From Natrinema gelatinilyticum (lineage in GTDB: Archaea > Halobacteriota > Halobacteria > Halobacteriales > Natrialbaceae): DNA of 64,000 bases. A program made the position numbers and the translations under genes. The stretch covers positions 1,054,001-1,118,000 of the forward strand of contig NZ_CP100756.1 of NCBI RefSeq assembly GCF_024266705.1. Reading direction: 5' to 3'. How positions within the stretch are numbered: position 1 is the stretch's first letter; each line of letters opens with the position of its first letter. Of this stretch, positions 50,286 through 58,005 are shown piece by piece. The notes beneath the pieces are model-generated. The model had not been told where the DNA came from and ran no database searches. It saw only the letters and a list, made by a program, of their open reading frames with translations.

Positions 50286-50659
50286 CAGACGATCTTTCGC
50301 TGGTTTTCCATCTCGAGGTATTCGATGTTCTCGTCGGGTGAGACGTCCGTATCCTCGGGGATGCGCATCGTGATCGTCTCGTACGTCTCGAGGTCCATGA
50401 CCTGCATGTCGTCGCCGTCGACGGAGACGACCTGGCCCTGTTTGCGCTCGATGATCGGGACCCAGATTTTCGCGTCGACGGGCTGGGAGAGCGATCGCTT
50501 CTTGCCGTCGAAGACGCCGACAGCCTCGACGCGGGCCTTGGCGCTGCCGTGTTTGCCCGGCTTTGCCGTCGAGTAGGAGTTGATCTTGCACGCTGCGTCG
50601 TCGATCATGACGTAGCTTCCTTCCTGGAGATCGCGAACTTCGGTCTGCTGTTTCGCCAT
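50285..50659 (-). CDS. eif5A: Translation initiation factor IF-5A (eIF5A-like)
   Basis: 124 aa, archaeal size. The N-terminal domain bears the hypusination loop [13 protein letters not shown] with K36 as the modified lysine. The C-terminal OB fold ends with [26 protein letters not shown]-5A relieves ribosome stalling at Pro-rich sites and, in haloarchaea, carries hypusine or deoxyhypusine. The agmatinase gene follows with a one-base overlap. The ATG at 50659 has a TTTAAG element 26 bp upstream. Confidence 0.96.
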   Translation of the reverse strand: MAKQQTEVRDLQEGSYVMIDDAACKINSYSTAKPGKHGSAKARVEAVGVFDGKKRSLSQPVDAKIWVPIIERKQGQVVSVDGDDMQVMDLETYETITMRIPEDTDVSPDENIEYLEMENQRKIV

Positions 50660-50682
50660 GTCCCGGGGTAATCAACCGACGT

Positions 50683-50690
50683 GCTTAAAC
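50683..50690 (-). promoter_or_regulatory. TATA element of the IF-5A/agmatinase operon
   Basis: On the minus strand ggtttaag lies 25-31 bp before the ATG at 50659, as expected for a leaderless archaeal mRNA. Confidence 0.5.
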
Positions 50691-51042
50691 CGTTTGGAAT
50701 GGGTGCTCGAGCGCGTCGGAGGTAGATACGAAGCCGATCCCGACACCGAAAGGAGTTACGACGGGAATCGGACGGTAGCAACGCTGAAAACGGGTGGTTC
50801 ACGGGAGTAACGGCAACCCGAAACAGTCCGGTGAACCATGTACGACGAGGCTGGACCGGAGACGCTCACATCCAGTCCAGCCCGAACTCCGACACTTTGA
50901 GAAAGCGTGTGAACGGCCTGCTGGCCGAAATCGAAGACCGTCGAAAAACGCCGTATTCTATCACCAACAGCGATTCGCATAGGTAGCGAAGACTTTGCGG
51001 ATGCACGTCAGTCTTCGGCTCGAGCGGACCGTGTTCACACCC
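50691..51042. other. Intergenic region, no gene assigned
   Basis: A plus-strand frame without start near 50840-50985 reads WTGDAHIQSS, SDTLRKRVNGLLAEIEDRR and ends SHR, with good codon use but no recognisable family. It may be a C-terminal remnant. An 8-bp inverted repeat (tggttcac/gtgaacca) flanks 50800-50850. Nothing else is supported. Confidence 0.35.
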
Positions 51043-52122
51043 CTATCGCCACCGGAACCCCACCGGTTCAGCCGGCGGCGCGAGCGGGCTCGCCGGCAGG
51101 TTATCGTCGACAGCGGGATCGTTGTACGCCCGCGGTGCGACGTCGTTCGGTGAGTCGGGATACCACAGGGACGCGAGCGTCTGTATCTGGCCACGGCCGA
51201 CGCCGAGTTCGAACTGCCCGCCGCCGTAGAGCCGAACGTCGTGGTCCTCACAGTACGCGATCGTTTCGCACAGCGACTCGAGCGAGCCGAAGCGGGACGG
51301 TTTGACGTTTAGCCAGTCGGGCTCCCACGGGAGCGACTCGACGTCCGCGAGGCCGTGAATAGGTGCGTCCCAGGAGACGCGAGAACGAACGTCGGAGTCC
51401 TCGAACAGCGGCCGCGTCTCGTCGGTCAGCGCCGGGTCTTCGACGATCGCGTTCGGGAACGATTCGAGAACGAGGTCGTACAGGTCCGGGTCAGCGGGGA
51501 CGTCGACCTCGGTTCCCTCGTACTGCCCTTTCATATCGAGGATGCGGACCGCGTCGGTCCCGACGGTCTTCTCTATCGCGTCGACGAAAGCGGCGTCCCA
51601 CTCCGGAGTCGGATCGAGTTTGAACTGCACCTCGGGCACGCGTTCTCGCAGTGCTTCGAGACGGTCGGTCGACGGCGGCTCCCCGAGGCGGGTGCTCGCG
51701 ACGAACCGAACCGCCTCGAGCGAGCGGTCGACGGCGGTCGCGATATCCGTCTCCGCCGTTCGCAAGGCGAGGTCGAGTGCCGCGCTCTCGAGGCCCCATC
51801 GCCGGTAGTTCCTGAAGACCTCGCGGTCGGGGCCACCGGCCGGAAAGAGGTCGAGTTCCTCGAGCCGCGTCGAAAACGAGTCTAGGGTGTACTCGCCAGT
51901 CAGGTCCGGGAGCCCTGACTCGGCGAGCGCATCGTGATCGGCGGTCTCGTAGGTGACGTCCTCGCCGCGGCCGGTGACTGTCCCGTCTCCGGCCGGCGTC
52001 GGCCCCGAGAGCGAGAATTCCGTCGTGACGCGGGTGAACTCGCTCGAAGTCTCGCGTTCGCGTCGTTCGGTCGATACCGACTCGATCGTCAGGGGAAGCT
52101 CGGCGATGCGGTCGTACACCAT
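51043..52122 (-). CDS. Enolase-superfamily protein, haloarchaeal type
   Basis: 359 aa. The TIM-barrel half shows QFKLDPTPEW, ILDMKGQYEG (D as metal ligand), IVEDPAL (E ligand), WLNVKPSRFGSLESL (Lys at the usual acid position) and a C-terminal block GGGQFELGVGRGQIQTLASLWYPDSPND. It lacks the standard KxK and the second acid ligand, so the chemistry is not assured. Related haloarchaeal proteins are described only as enolase-like. It is not paralogous in detail to the enzyme at 3344. Confidence 0.75.
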   Translation of the reverse strand: MVYDRIAELPLTIESVSTERRERETSSEFTRVTTEFSLSGPTPAGDGTVTGRGEDVTYETADHDALAESGLPDLTGEYTLDSFSTRLEELDLFPAGGPDREVFRNYRRWGLESAALDLALRTAETDIATAVDRSLEAVRFVASTRLGEPPSTDRLEALRERVPEVQFKLDPTPEWDAAFVDAIEKTVGTDAVRILDMKGQYEGTEVDVPADPDLYDLVLESFPNAIVEDPALTDETRPLFEDSDVRSRVSWDAPIHGLADVESLPWEPDWLNVKPSRFGSLESLCETIAYCEDHDVRLYGGGQFELGVGRGQIQTLASLWYPDSPNDVAPRAYNDPAVDDNLPASPLAPPAEPVGFRWR

Positions 52123-52304
52123 ACGCTTCCTTCGAATCGGGCACGGAAAGAGGCTCGTATCGCGAACCGAGTAGCCGCCAACCTCAGACTGTCTCGGCGT
52201 CGGATTGCAGTGCGCTTGCGCTCGAGGCTACCGATACGATCTGACTCTGTGGCGCTGGCTCTCTGTCCGTCGACCGCAGGACCCGGTCGCGCCAAGCCGG
52301 ATCG
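52123..52304. other. Intergenic region between two minus-strand genes, no gene seen
   Basis: Short spacer of about 180 bp upstream of the enolase-like gene's start and downstream of the ABC1 gene's stop. No ORF or terminator is clear. Confidence 0.4.
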
Positions 52305-53954
52305 TCACTCCTCGCGTCGGCGCTGGCGCAGGTTCTGGCGCGTGAACTGCGGTCGCGCGCCGATCGACCTTCGTCCGCGGAACGACCGATAGAGCTGGGT
52401 CGTCAGCAACACCGAGAACACCGCCGCGACGATCGATCCCCGCGGTGCCTCGAGTGCGTACAGCACGCCGGTCGAGAACAGTGTCATCGTCAACAGCATC
52501 CCGTATACCAGCCGCTTGGCAAGTTTGTCGAAGACGTTCTCCGAATCCTCGACCCCGATTCGCACGTAGAGATCGTCGCGGTCGAGTCGGTCGAGCGCTC
52601 GCTCGGCCTTCGGCGCGATTCGGGTCAACGACTGGCCCGTCCGTCGGAGCTGAGTGCCAGTTTCGTCGAGATACTGTCGGACGGACTCCTCGCGATACCC
52701 CTGCTCGGTCAGGAAGTCAGTCGCGGTCGAGATGAAGTCGAAGTCCGGGTCGAGCGTGACGCAGACCCCCTCGACGACAGTCGCAACGCGGAGGACGAGC
52801 GCGAGGTTCTTCGGGAGTCGAAAGGGGAAGGCGTAGATCGAGTCCTCGATCTGGCCGACGATCTGATTAACTCGGTACTGCTCGACGTCCTCGCCACGGG
52901 CGTCTCGGATGGCAATCTCCATCACTTCGGCCATCACGCCGCGGTCTGCGTCGGGGCTGAGCGTCCCGATTTCGATCAGCGCGTCGAGGATGCCGTCGAT
53001 GTCCTGGTTGGCGACGGCGACGTAGAAATCGACGATCTTCTCCTGGACGAACGGGTCGACACGCCCCGACATGCCGAAGTCGTAGAAGACGATCCGCCCC
53101 TCGTCGGTCACCGCCAGGTTTCCTGGGTGCGGATCGGCGTGGAAGACGCCGTCGTCGATGATCATCTGCAGATACGATCGCTCCAGGTTCTCCGCGACCC
53201 GCGTCCGATCGATTCCCCCGCGCTCGAGTTCGTCCACGTCGTTGATCTTCGTCCCCTCGACGTACTCCATCGTCAACACGCGCTGTCCGGAGTGACTCTC
53301 GATCACGTCGGGGATGATGAACCGGTCGTCGTCGTAGAAATTGGCTCGAATCTCGGTCAGCATCTCGGCTTCGCGCACGTAGTCCATCTCCTCGCGGATC
53401 GTCTTCGAAAATTCCTGGGCCAGGTTCTCGAGCGAGAACGCGCGGGCGTCGTCGACGAAGTAGAGCAGTAGCGGGAGCGACCACCTGATCACACGCAGGT
53501 CAGCCCGGACGAGGGCCTCGATGTTCGGCCGCCGTACCTTTACCGCGACCTCGCGGCCGCTCTCGGCCGACGAGCCGGTTCGCGTCGGGTTCTCGCGTTC
53601 AGGGTCGAGGCGGGCTCGATAGACCTGTCCGAGACTTGCACCGCTGATCGGATCAGTGTCAAACGACGCGAACCGCTCGTCGACGGGGCCGAGTTCGTCC
53701 TCGAGGACGGCTTTCGCCTCGGGCCAGGGTGCCGGCGGGACGTCGTCTTGCAGGGCCGAGAGGACGTCGATGTACGCCGGCGGGAGGACGTCGGGGCGAG
53801 TCGATAGCAACTGACCGAGTTTGATGAACGTCGGGCCGAGCGCCAGCAGCGACTCGAGCAGGACCTCCGCCCGGTGGCGATGGGTTTCGGCGGTGACTTG
53901 CCGTGAGCGACCGAACAGGAGGAAGCGCCGCCGATCGCGGGCGTAGGCGAGCAA
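52305..53954 (-). CDS. ABC1/UbiB-like atypical kinase family protein
   Basis: 549 aa from a TTG at 53954. The atypical kinase fold is clear: the QLLSTRPDVLPPAYIDVLSALQDDVPPAP block, GASLGQVYRARL (Ala-rich nucleotide loop), AVKVRRP (kinase Lys), DGVFHADPHPGNL (catalytic HxDxHPGN) and FYDFGMSG (metal). Two C-terminal membrane helices end it. UbiB/ABC1 proteins control quinone or lipid metabolism at membranes. The conserved N-terminal part (RAYKRFVLVAWQFLPLL) continues in frame upstream to an Hsp20 stop at 54021 without ATG or GTG, so the true start is unclear: a CTG at 54014, readthrough, or a lost frame. Confidence 0.85.
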   Translation of the reverse strand: MLAYARDRRRFLLFGRSRQVTAETHRHRAEVLLESLLALGPTFIKLGQLLSTRPDVLPPAYIDVLSALQDDVPPAPWPEAKAVLEDELGPVDERFASFDTDPISGASLGQVYRARLDPERENPTRTGSSAESGREVAVKVRRPNIEALVRADLRVIRWSLPLLLYFVDDARAFSLENLAQEFSKTIREEMDYVREAEMLTEIRANFYDDDRFIIPDVIESHSGQRVLTMEYVEGTKINDVDELERGGIDRTRVAENLERSYLQMIIDDGVFHADPHPGNLAVTDEGRIVFYDFGMSGRVDPFVQEKIVDFYVAVANQDIDGILDALIEIGTLSPDADRGVMAEVMEIAIRDARGEDVEQYRVNQIVGQIEDSIYAFPFRLPKNLALVLRVATVVEGVCVTLDPDFDFISTATDFLTEQGYREESVRQYLDETGTQLRRTGQSLTRIAPKAERALDRLDRDDLYVRIGVEDSENVFDKLAKRLVYGMLLTMTLFSTGVLYALEAPRGSIVAAVFSVLLTTQLYRSFRGRRSIGARPQFTRQNLRQRRREE

Positions 53955-54020
53955 CAGCGGCAGGAACTGCCACGCGACGAGAACGAATCGTTTGTACGCG
54001 CGGAGGGAGCGCAGCCTCGG

Positions 54021-54392
54021 TCACCCCGTTTCGCCGTCCTCGTTGACGATATCGATCGTCGTCTCGCCGCTGACACCGCGTTTCGGGAGGATCAATTCGA
54101 GGACCCCTCGGTCGACCGTCGCCTTCGCGTTGGCGTCGGATGCGTCGTCGGGCAGCGGCAGTTCGACGTCGAAGAAGAGCGATCGGTTCTCCTCGAGATA
54201 GCGGTAATCGCCCGCGGGTTCTTTCTCCCGGTGGGCGTCGATGGAGATCCGGCCGTCCTCGATCGTGAGGTCGAGCGACTCGGCGGAGACCCCTGGGACG
54301 TCGAGGATGAGTAGGTATGCATCCTTGCTCTCGAGCAGATCGAAGAAAACGTCCTCGGAGAGGTCCCGCAACGCGTCACGGAGCGCTGACAT
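54021..54392 (-). CDS. Hsp20/alpha-crystallin family protein
   Basis: 123 aa from the ATG at 54392. The alpha-crystallin domain is SKDAYLLILDVPGVSAESLDLTIEDGRIS, then DYRYLEENRSLFFDVELPLP, then DRGVLELILPKR. This small heat-shock protein probably prevents aggregation. It lacks a C-terminal IxI. Its TGA at 54021-54023 is directly followed, in the same frame, by the coding region of the ABC1 kinase, a curious arrangement. A GTG also overlaps this stop. Confidence 0.85.
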   Translation of the reverse strand: MSALRDALRDLSEDVFFDLLESKDAYLLILDVPGVSAESLDLTIEDGRISIDAHREKEPAGDYRYLEENRSLFFDVELPLPDDASDANAKATVDRGVLELILPKRGVSGETTIDIVNEDGETG

Positions 54393-54598
54393 GGGCGCAG
54401 GTTGGAACGCCGATACGAAAAACCCCGCGGTCGGGGTCGATTCCCCGGTCGGCCTCCACAGAACTGGCGAGGCCACGAGCCACGAACCGTCGACCCGACA
54501 TCGTTTTCGGAAGCGGATCGAGACGAGCTGAGACCGCTGGTTCACCGACCGAGTGGTCAAACCCTACGCTTTTGGCATCCGACGACGCGTGTCACACT

Positions 54599-55921
54599 AT
54601 GGAAGGTGCCGACCGCGAGCGTACGGAGGCCGGGTTCAAAGTTCGGACCCCGGTCGACGAAGCGCGCCGGATCCTCGAGGAGGCTGTCACGGGGGTCACA
54701 GAGCATGACGAGACCGTTCCCTGCGGGACCGAAACCATCGACGTCGACCGCGCGGACGGCCGCACTCTCGCCGCACCCGTCACGTCCGCTCGAGACGTTC
54801 CCCACTACCGACGAGCGGCGATGGACGGCTACGCTCTCCGGGCCGCAGACACGTTCGGGGCGAGCAACCGATCGCCAGAAGTGGTGCAGATCGTCGACGC
54901 TCCGGACGGGGCCGGCGAGGACCACGCCGTCGCGGACCACATCGAGCCCGGAACGGCAGCACGGGTCCACACCGGGAGCGCCCTCCCGGACGGGGCCGAC
55001 GCCGTCGTCATGATCGAACGTGTCACGGAACTCGAGTCAGTCGGCGAACTCGAGGTCGAAGACGCGGTCGCGGAGGGAGAAAACGTCGCGCCGATCGGCG
55101 AGGATATCGAGGCAGGCCAGTCGCTCTACGACGCCGGCCATCGGCTCCGACCGTCGGACCTCGGGTTGTTGCGGTCGGCGGGCTACGGCCGCGTCGAAGT
55201 CGTCGAGCAGCCCACGGTGGGAGTCGTTCCCACCGGAGAGGAACTCGTCGCTGGCGATCCCGGTCCGGGCGAAGTGATCGAAACCAACGGACTCACCGTC
55301 TCGCGACTGGCCCAGCGCTGGGGCGCTCGAGCCACCTACCGCGACATCGTCACCGACGATCACGAATCGCTCCGGGTTGCCATCCAGCGAGACCTGACGA
55401 AGGACGTGATCGTCACGACCGGCGGCTCGTCAGTCGGGCAGCGGGACCTCTTGCCCGAAGTGATCGACGACCTCGGCGACGTCCTCGTCCACGGCGTCGG
55501 ACTCAAACCGGGGCACCCCGTCTGCCTTGGAATCGTTCAGGACACGCCCGTACTCGCGCTGCCGGGATATCCCGTCGCCTGCATCGTCAACGCCGTCCAG
55601 TTCCTCCGTCCGACCCTTCGGTGGCTCGAAGGGACGACCCCCGACCCGCACCCGATCACCAGGGCGACCCTCGAGCGCAAGATACCGAGCGAACCCGGGA
55701 CCCGAACGTTCGCCCGGGTCCGACTCGAGGAGCGCGACGGAGGGAACGGGGACACCGACGCTGATGAACCACCGTACGCAGCGATCCCGACGCGCGCGAG
55801 CGGATCCGGTGTCCTCTCGAGTGTCGCGCTGGCGGACGGCTGGGTCGTCGTCGACGACGACCGCGAGGGAATTCCGGCGGGCGAGACGGTCTCCGTAGAA
55901 CTGTGGGAGCACAACGCTTGA
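54599..55921 (+). CDS. moeA: Molybdopterin molybdenumtransferase MoeA
   Basis: 440 aa from the ATG at 54599. The MoeA motifs are MDGYALRAADTFG (residues 78-90), ARVHTGSALPDGADAVVMIE, ATYRDIVTDD, VIVTTGGSSVGQRDLLPEVI and ALPGYPVACIVN. MoeA inserts molybdate (or tungstate) into adenylated molybdopterin in the cytoplasm. The C-terminal beta domain ends the protein. A second MoeA fused to a binding-protein-like domain lies about 2 kb downstream, as often occurs in archaea. Confidence 0.93.
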   Translation: MEGADRERTEAGFKVRTPVDEARRILEEAVTGVTEHDETVPCGTETIDVDRADGRTLAAPVTSARDVPHYRRAAMDGYALRAADTFGASNRSPEVVQIVDAPDGAGEDHAVADHIEPGTAARVHTGSALPDGADAVVMIERVTELESVGELEVEDAVAEGENVAPIGEDIEAGQSLYDAGHRLRPSDLGLLRSAGYGRVEVVEQPTVGVVPTGEELVAGDPGPGEVIETNGLTVSRLAQRWGARATYRDIVTDDHESLRVAIQRDLTKDVIVTTGGSSVGQRDLLPEVIDDLGDVLVHGVGLKPGHPVCLGIVQDTPVLALPGYPVACIVNAVQFLRPTLRWLEGTTPDPHPITRATLERKIPSEPGTRTFARVRLEERDGGNGDTDADEPPYAAIPTRASGSGVLSSVALADGWVVVDDDREGIPAGETVSVELWEHNA

Positions 55922-55994
55922 CGGGAGCGACCGGTCGAGCGAGGAGTGGCCCCAGGCGTAGCGGTCCAAGAGTGGAACCGATAGTGTGCTGAAA

Positions 55995-56651
55995 TCACGA
56001 GACTCGTTCTCGCCGTAGATGCCGCAGGGAGACCCACAGACCGACCGCGAGCGCGGCGAGCGCGACCGTCCCGGCGAGGACCGGCCGATCGGCGGCGACG
56101 GACGTGAGCGCCGCAAAGAGGGGCTGCTGCCGGCCGTAGTAGACGACCGCGCCGACGGCCGCGTAGAACAGGACGGTTCCGGTCGCCGTGTAGACGCCGA
56201 ACCGAACCCGTGTCATTCCGGCGAGTCCCGCCGGGATGGAGACGACGGAGCGCAACGCCGGCAGAAATCGGCCCCAGAAGACCGAAGATGCCCCCCACCG
56301 ACGAAACCACTGCCGGCCGCGGTCGGTCGCGTTCTCGGAGACGTTGATTCGGTCCCGAAGCCTGCCGAGCCCCCGCGATCCGGGGCCGCGAAACGCGTAA
56401 AACGGGACGAACGCGCCGACGGTCCCGCCGATCGCCGCCGCTCCGACGAAAACGAAAAACGAGGGGGAGTCAGTGATCAACAGCGCGGCCGCGGCCGGAA
56501 CGACTACCTCACTCGGAAAGAACGGGAAGAGCATCGACGACTCGAGGAACGTAAAGCACAGGAGCGCGAGCGGGCCGTAGATCCGAACGAACCGCACTGC
56601 GGTCGCTCCGAGGTCGGCCATTGCAAGATCCAGCGTCCCGACGTCCGCCAT
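55995..56651 (-). CDS. DedA family membrane protein
   Basis: 218 aa with five to six membrane helices. The DedA/SNARE-associated motif is present: FTFLESSMLFPFFPSEVVVPAAAALLI (E plus Pro-rich re-entrant loop), GGTVGAFVPFYAFRG and FWGRFLPALRSVVSIPAGLAGM (conserved R in FxxRFLPxxR). DedA proteins flip lipid carriers or phospholipids and use proton motive force. It stands between the two moeA genes, divergent from the first gene's direction, and appears unrelated to cofactor synthesis. Confidence 0.9.
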   Translation of the reverse strand: MADVGTLDLAMADLGATAVRFVRIYGPLALLCFTFLESSMLFPFFPSEVVVPAAAALLITDSPSFFVFVGAAAIGGTVGAFVPFYAFRGPGSRGLGRLRDRINVSENATDRGRQWFRRWGASSVFWGRFLPALRSVVSIPAGLAGMTRVRFGVYTATGTVLFYAAVGAVVYYGRQQPLFAALTSVAADRPVLAGTVALAALAVGLWVSLRHLRRERVS

Positions 56652-56753
56652 AGAGGTGATACGAACGGACGGTGTATCACGTTTCCGTTGGCGCAGTCGA
56701 GGTCGGTCGCGGTCGAATCGGCGTCCGGGTCACCCGAAGCGCTCAGCGGAAGT

Positions 56754-57881
56754 TCACCGAAGCGCGTGACGAACCGCGTCCGCTAGCGCGTTCACCCGAG
56801 CGACGTGTTCGTAGGAGCCGTCACGAACCCCGTTCGTCACGTACGAGAACCCGACGTTCTCCTCGGGATCGGCCCAGCCGACGCTGCTCCCGAGGCCGGC
56901 GTGGCCGAACACGCGTTTGGGGGACAGCGAGCCATACGGCGCGACGGCAGTCCCACCCTTCCAGAATCCGAGCGCGAACCGGCCCTCCCGACCGAGCGTG
57001 CCGTCGGCCTCCGTCTCGACCTCGAGGCGCGTCAACCGATCGACGGTCTCGGGTTCGAGAATTCGCGTTCCCTCGAGTTCGCCGCCGTTCGCCAGGCAGG
57101 CGTAGAAGCGGGCCATGTCCCCCGCGGTGCCGATGCCGTTCGCAGCGGGGATCACGGCGCGGTGGACGCCCTCGTCGTTGAACGGCGCCGCGACCTGTGT
57201 GTGATTGCCAAGGCCCTCTCCGGGATCGCGACAACGGTCGAACTCCTCGAACGCGACGAGCGTCGCCACGTCGTCGTCCTCGTCCTCGCGAAGGCCGATG
57301 CCGGTGTCGTCCATTCCGAGCGGCTCGAAGACGCGCTCGGCCGCGGCGTACTCGATCGGCGTTCCGGACACGCGGTGGACGATTTCCCCGACGAGCCAGC
57401 CGAACGTGAGCGGGTGGTACGCGGGCCGTTCGCCCGGCGGGAAGACAGGCTCCATCTCCTCGAGTTTCTCGACGACGGCGTCCCAGTCGCCCCACAGGTC
57501 GGGGCGCTCGTCGATCTCGCCCTGGGTGAGGCCCGCAGTGTGACTGAGGACCTGTCGGACGGTGATGTCGGCTTTTTCGGAGCCCTCGTCGGCGAACTCT
57601 GGCCAGTGTTCGATTACCCGGTCGTCGTAGTCGACGTTCTCCTCCTCGACCAGGGTGTGGAGCGTCACCGCTCCGTAGGGTTTCGTACTCGAGAAGAGAA
57701 CGTGGCGCGTCTCGCGGGTCTCTGCTTCGCCGTCGGGTCCGGTCACACCGCCGGCGATGTCGATCGCGGGTTCGCCGTCGACGTAGACGGCCAGTTGCGC
57801 TCCGTGGTGGAGTCCGGCCTCGAGGTGGCGATCGAAGAGAGTGGCGATGCGATCGCGGTCTGTCTCGGAAATCCGTGTCAC
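56754..57881 (-). CDS. Serine hydrolase of the class C beta-lactamase/DD-peptidase fold
   Basis: 375 aa. The active-site S-x-x-K is S64-S-T-K67, and a Tyr occupies the second motif (AYHPLTFGWL, near residue 154). The HAG triad replaces KTG: FGHAGLGSS. These proteins act as esterases or peptidases (EstB-like), since an archaeon has no peptidoglycan. No signal peptide is seen, so it is cytoplasmic. The ATG at 57881 sits 125 bp before the divergent second MoeA start. Confidence 0.85.
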   Translation of the reverse strand: MTRISETDRDRIATLFDRHLEAGLHHGAQLAVYVDGEPAIDIAGGVTGPDGEAETRETRHVLFSSTKPYGAVTLHTLVEEENVDYDDRVIEHWPEFADEGSEKADITVRQVLSHTAGLTQGEIDERPDLWGDWDAVVEKLEEMEPVFPPGERPAYHPLTFGWLVGEIVHRVSGTPIEYAAAERVFEPLGMDDTGIGLREDEDDDVATLVAFEEFDRCRDPGEGLGNHTQVAAPFNDEGVHRAVIPAANGIGTAGDMARFYACLANGGELEGTRILEPETVDRLTRLEVETEADGTLGREGRFALGFWKGGTAVAPYGSLSPKRVFGHAGLGSSVGWADPEENVGFSYVTNGVRDGSYEHVARVNALADAVRHALR

Positions 57882-58005
57882 GGATTATACTCTTCGGGCC
57901 GGTGCTTGATTGTTGGTGTCGCAGAAAGATAGCAACGCGAATCGCCGGACAGCTTTCCCGACGCGAGCGACCGACGTTTTTACCCTCGGCACGCGAATGG
58001 CCGGT

